Shown here in pieces: positions 63,901 through 64,000 of a stretch of DNA of 64,000 bases (within the stretch, counting starts at the first letter, position 1; each line of letters opens with the position of its first letter). The translations under genes and the position numbers were made by a program. The stretch comes from Pyxidicoccus parkwaysis. GTDB lineage: Bacteria; Myxococcota; Myxococcia; Myxococcales; Myxococcaceae. The notes under the pieces are model-generated. The model had not been told where the DNA came from and searched no databases. It saw only the letters and a program-made list of their open reading frames with translations. Where the stretch lies: positions 6,686,001 through 6,750,000 of the forward strand of contig NZ_CP071090.1 of the NCBI RefSeq assembly GCF_017301735.1. The letters are read 5' to 3'.

Positions 63901-64000
63901 GTGGCGCGGCCCTCGCGCATGGGGCGCAGGTAGCGCTGGTAGCGCTCATAGCCCTCCGACTCGTCGTAGTAGTAGCCGTACTCCTCCTCCAGGCGCACGT
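60981..64000 (-). CDS. Alpha-2-macroglobulin family protein with thioester (N-terminus outside window)
   Basis: At least 1005 residues; the start lies beyond the window. Bait-region flank and MG domains are visible (VAVVDEGILSLTRFQSPDP), then the thioester motif CIEQ in HYPYGCIEQTTS (62427-62438), the helical thioester domain (SGGFAYWPGQTEPVEWGTAYAAHLLLDAQ) and a receptor-like C-terminus. Bacterial A2M traps proteases in the periplasm and works with PBP1C to protect and repair the wall. The stop TAA at 60981-60983 is formed at the IS junction; before insertion it would have been TAG. Confidence 0.93.
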   Translation of the reverse strand, partial: VRLEEEYGYYYDESEGYERYQRYLRPMREGRATAQVQNGRFTLQVTPGEDAAGYLVRVRSGATQTDLELEGEGRYYWWGEGSRVDQTPRPLKPTSLDVLLPATARVGQPIQVKLKAPYKGRVLFTAETDRVLATEWKAVEPGEVTWSFKPTAFAPNVYVSAFLVKDPHLESREAFMPDRAFGVASVPLEPVDFTQNVTMNVPKEVRSNDTLNVELDLGAVEGPTFATVAVVDEGILSLTRFQSPDPLKQIFTKRALGVDTYETIGWTLLVPPGGNSRSTGGDGEGDASGRVQPVKPVALWSGVVSVPANGKLRVPFKLPQYRGAVRVMAVTAGAKRIGRASAQVLVRDPLVLQTTLPRFLTQNDEIQVPVFVTNLSGKAQDVKVTLVTESLPVPGLVATTATSPLQLLGKSEGRARLEDGKSSTFVFQAKAVQAVGAARMTVTVEGGGYTSRESLDVPLSPAGPRERRVQRIELAQGVTDVSKYLQGWVPTTEKSTLWVTTNPYAQSLQHLSYLVHYPYGCIEQTTSTTRPLLYVSELVDSVDPTLTQGQSVSDMVLAGINRVLSMQTPSGGFAYWPGQTEPVEWGTAYAAHLLLDAQKLKYPVPQDRLDDALTWMGNALNNQEGRANRQHGTYSESSEAYMHYVLSLGGKGRKARMQKMVEVLAERAKKAPLSGEDREEDYMLKAGLWLAGDRRYEKELRNPDLSPITDERKNDWSFYSDRRRRGFMLSTFQDLFGNDAAGEPLAQMVAEALQSHSSNWYTTQELVWGITGLGKRLQGTASSFTPPVLTADGKVVAAAQGKDTRASDRTWALARASERQGLQLDVKAKEAGKLYLVLSSEGVRTDGQVKTGGQGLALSRTWRALDGTELNVRASPVTLADLVYVELTVRNTTAERVQNIALVDRLPAGWEIENARLGRGGSAAWIDADSLWAADYVNIRDDRMEVFGSLAAGESKKVVYAVRAVTAGSFTLPSAEVEAMYDPRLWARESAGTVQVSGPWKDNLL

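Overview
The window is very GC-rich, densely coded DNA that looks like a chromosomal segment of a myxobacterium of the Myxococcus/Corallococcus type. The grounds are codon use, many lipoproteins, TPR and FHA proteins, and a type III secretion (T3S) locus of the kind reported from Myxococcales. No rRNA, tRNA or CRISPR array was seen.

Layout. (1) 1-9.7 kb holds ordinary genes: a truncated TPR protein, a 5'-nucleotidase-like lipoprotein with eroded metal ligands, a charged membrane protein, a transporter-HEAT-cyclic nucleotide-binding fusion, an RDD protein, a small outer-membrane barrel and a TPR lipoprotein. (2) 9.7-35.4 kb is a complete non-flagellar T3S locus, mostly on the minus strand. Read in transcription order it gives small accessory genes, a FliA-type sigma factor, sctI, sctJ, a protein in the FliG/SctK position, sctL, sctN, sctO, sctP, sctQ, a FliO homologue, sctR, sctS, sctT, sctU, a free-standing SctU C-terminal domain, several small proteins and TPR chaperones, a DUF1521 (self-cleaving NopE-type) protein, and sctV. 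Two needle-like genes with identical proteins lie in opposite orientation on a 435-bp duplication. No secretin gene is present, and the order follows the flagellar fliF-G-H-I-J-K-N-O-P-Q-R-flhB-flhA order. (3) 35.6-43.6 kb carries a secreted small protein and then a regulator-led operon: GbsR-type repressor, ABC ATPase, two LolC/MacB-like permeases, a LolA-like carrier and an outer-membrane barrel. (4) 43.8-57.4 kb is accessory: an amine oxidase, a Gly/Ala/Thr repeat protein, an LVIVD lipoprotein, a metalloprotease-propeller-barrel fusion, a CotH lipoprotein, an acetyltransferase, an orphan Imm8 immunity protein and a DCC oxidoreductase. (5) 57.4-64 kb is the alpha-2-macroglobulin/pbpC pair, split by an IS630-family element inserted in the TA of the first gene's stop codon.

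How the parts work together. The main T3S unit appears to end at a minus-strand terminator at 17.9 kb. The DUF1521/chaperone pair, one TPR chaperone, sctV and the two needle genes look like separate units. A promoter-like motif (AGGMAAC, 13-14 bp, GCCCSATAATC, close to the flagellar sigma-28 -10 box) lies before both needle genes and before a 186-aa protein whose C-terminus resembles the needle protein; a weaker copy lies before a chaperone gene. With the FliA-type sigma factor encoded in the locus, this suggests a flagellum-style late-gene switch in a secretin-less T3S system. Regulation, substrates and function are inferred from sequence only.
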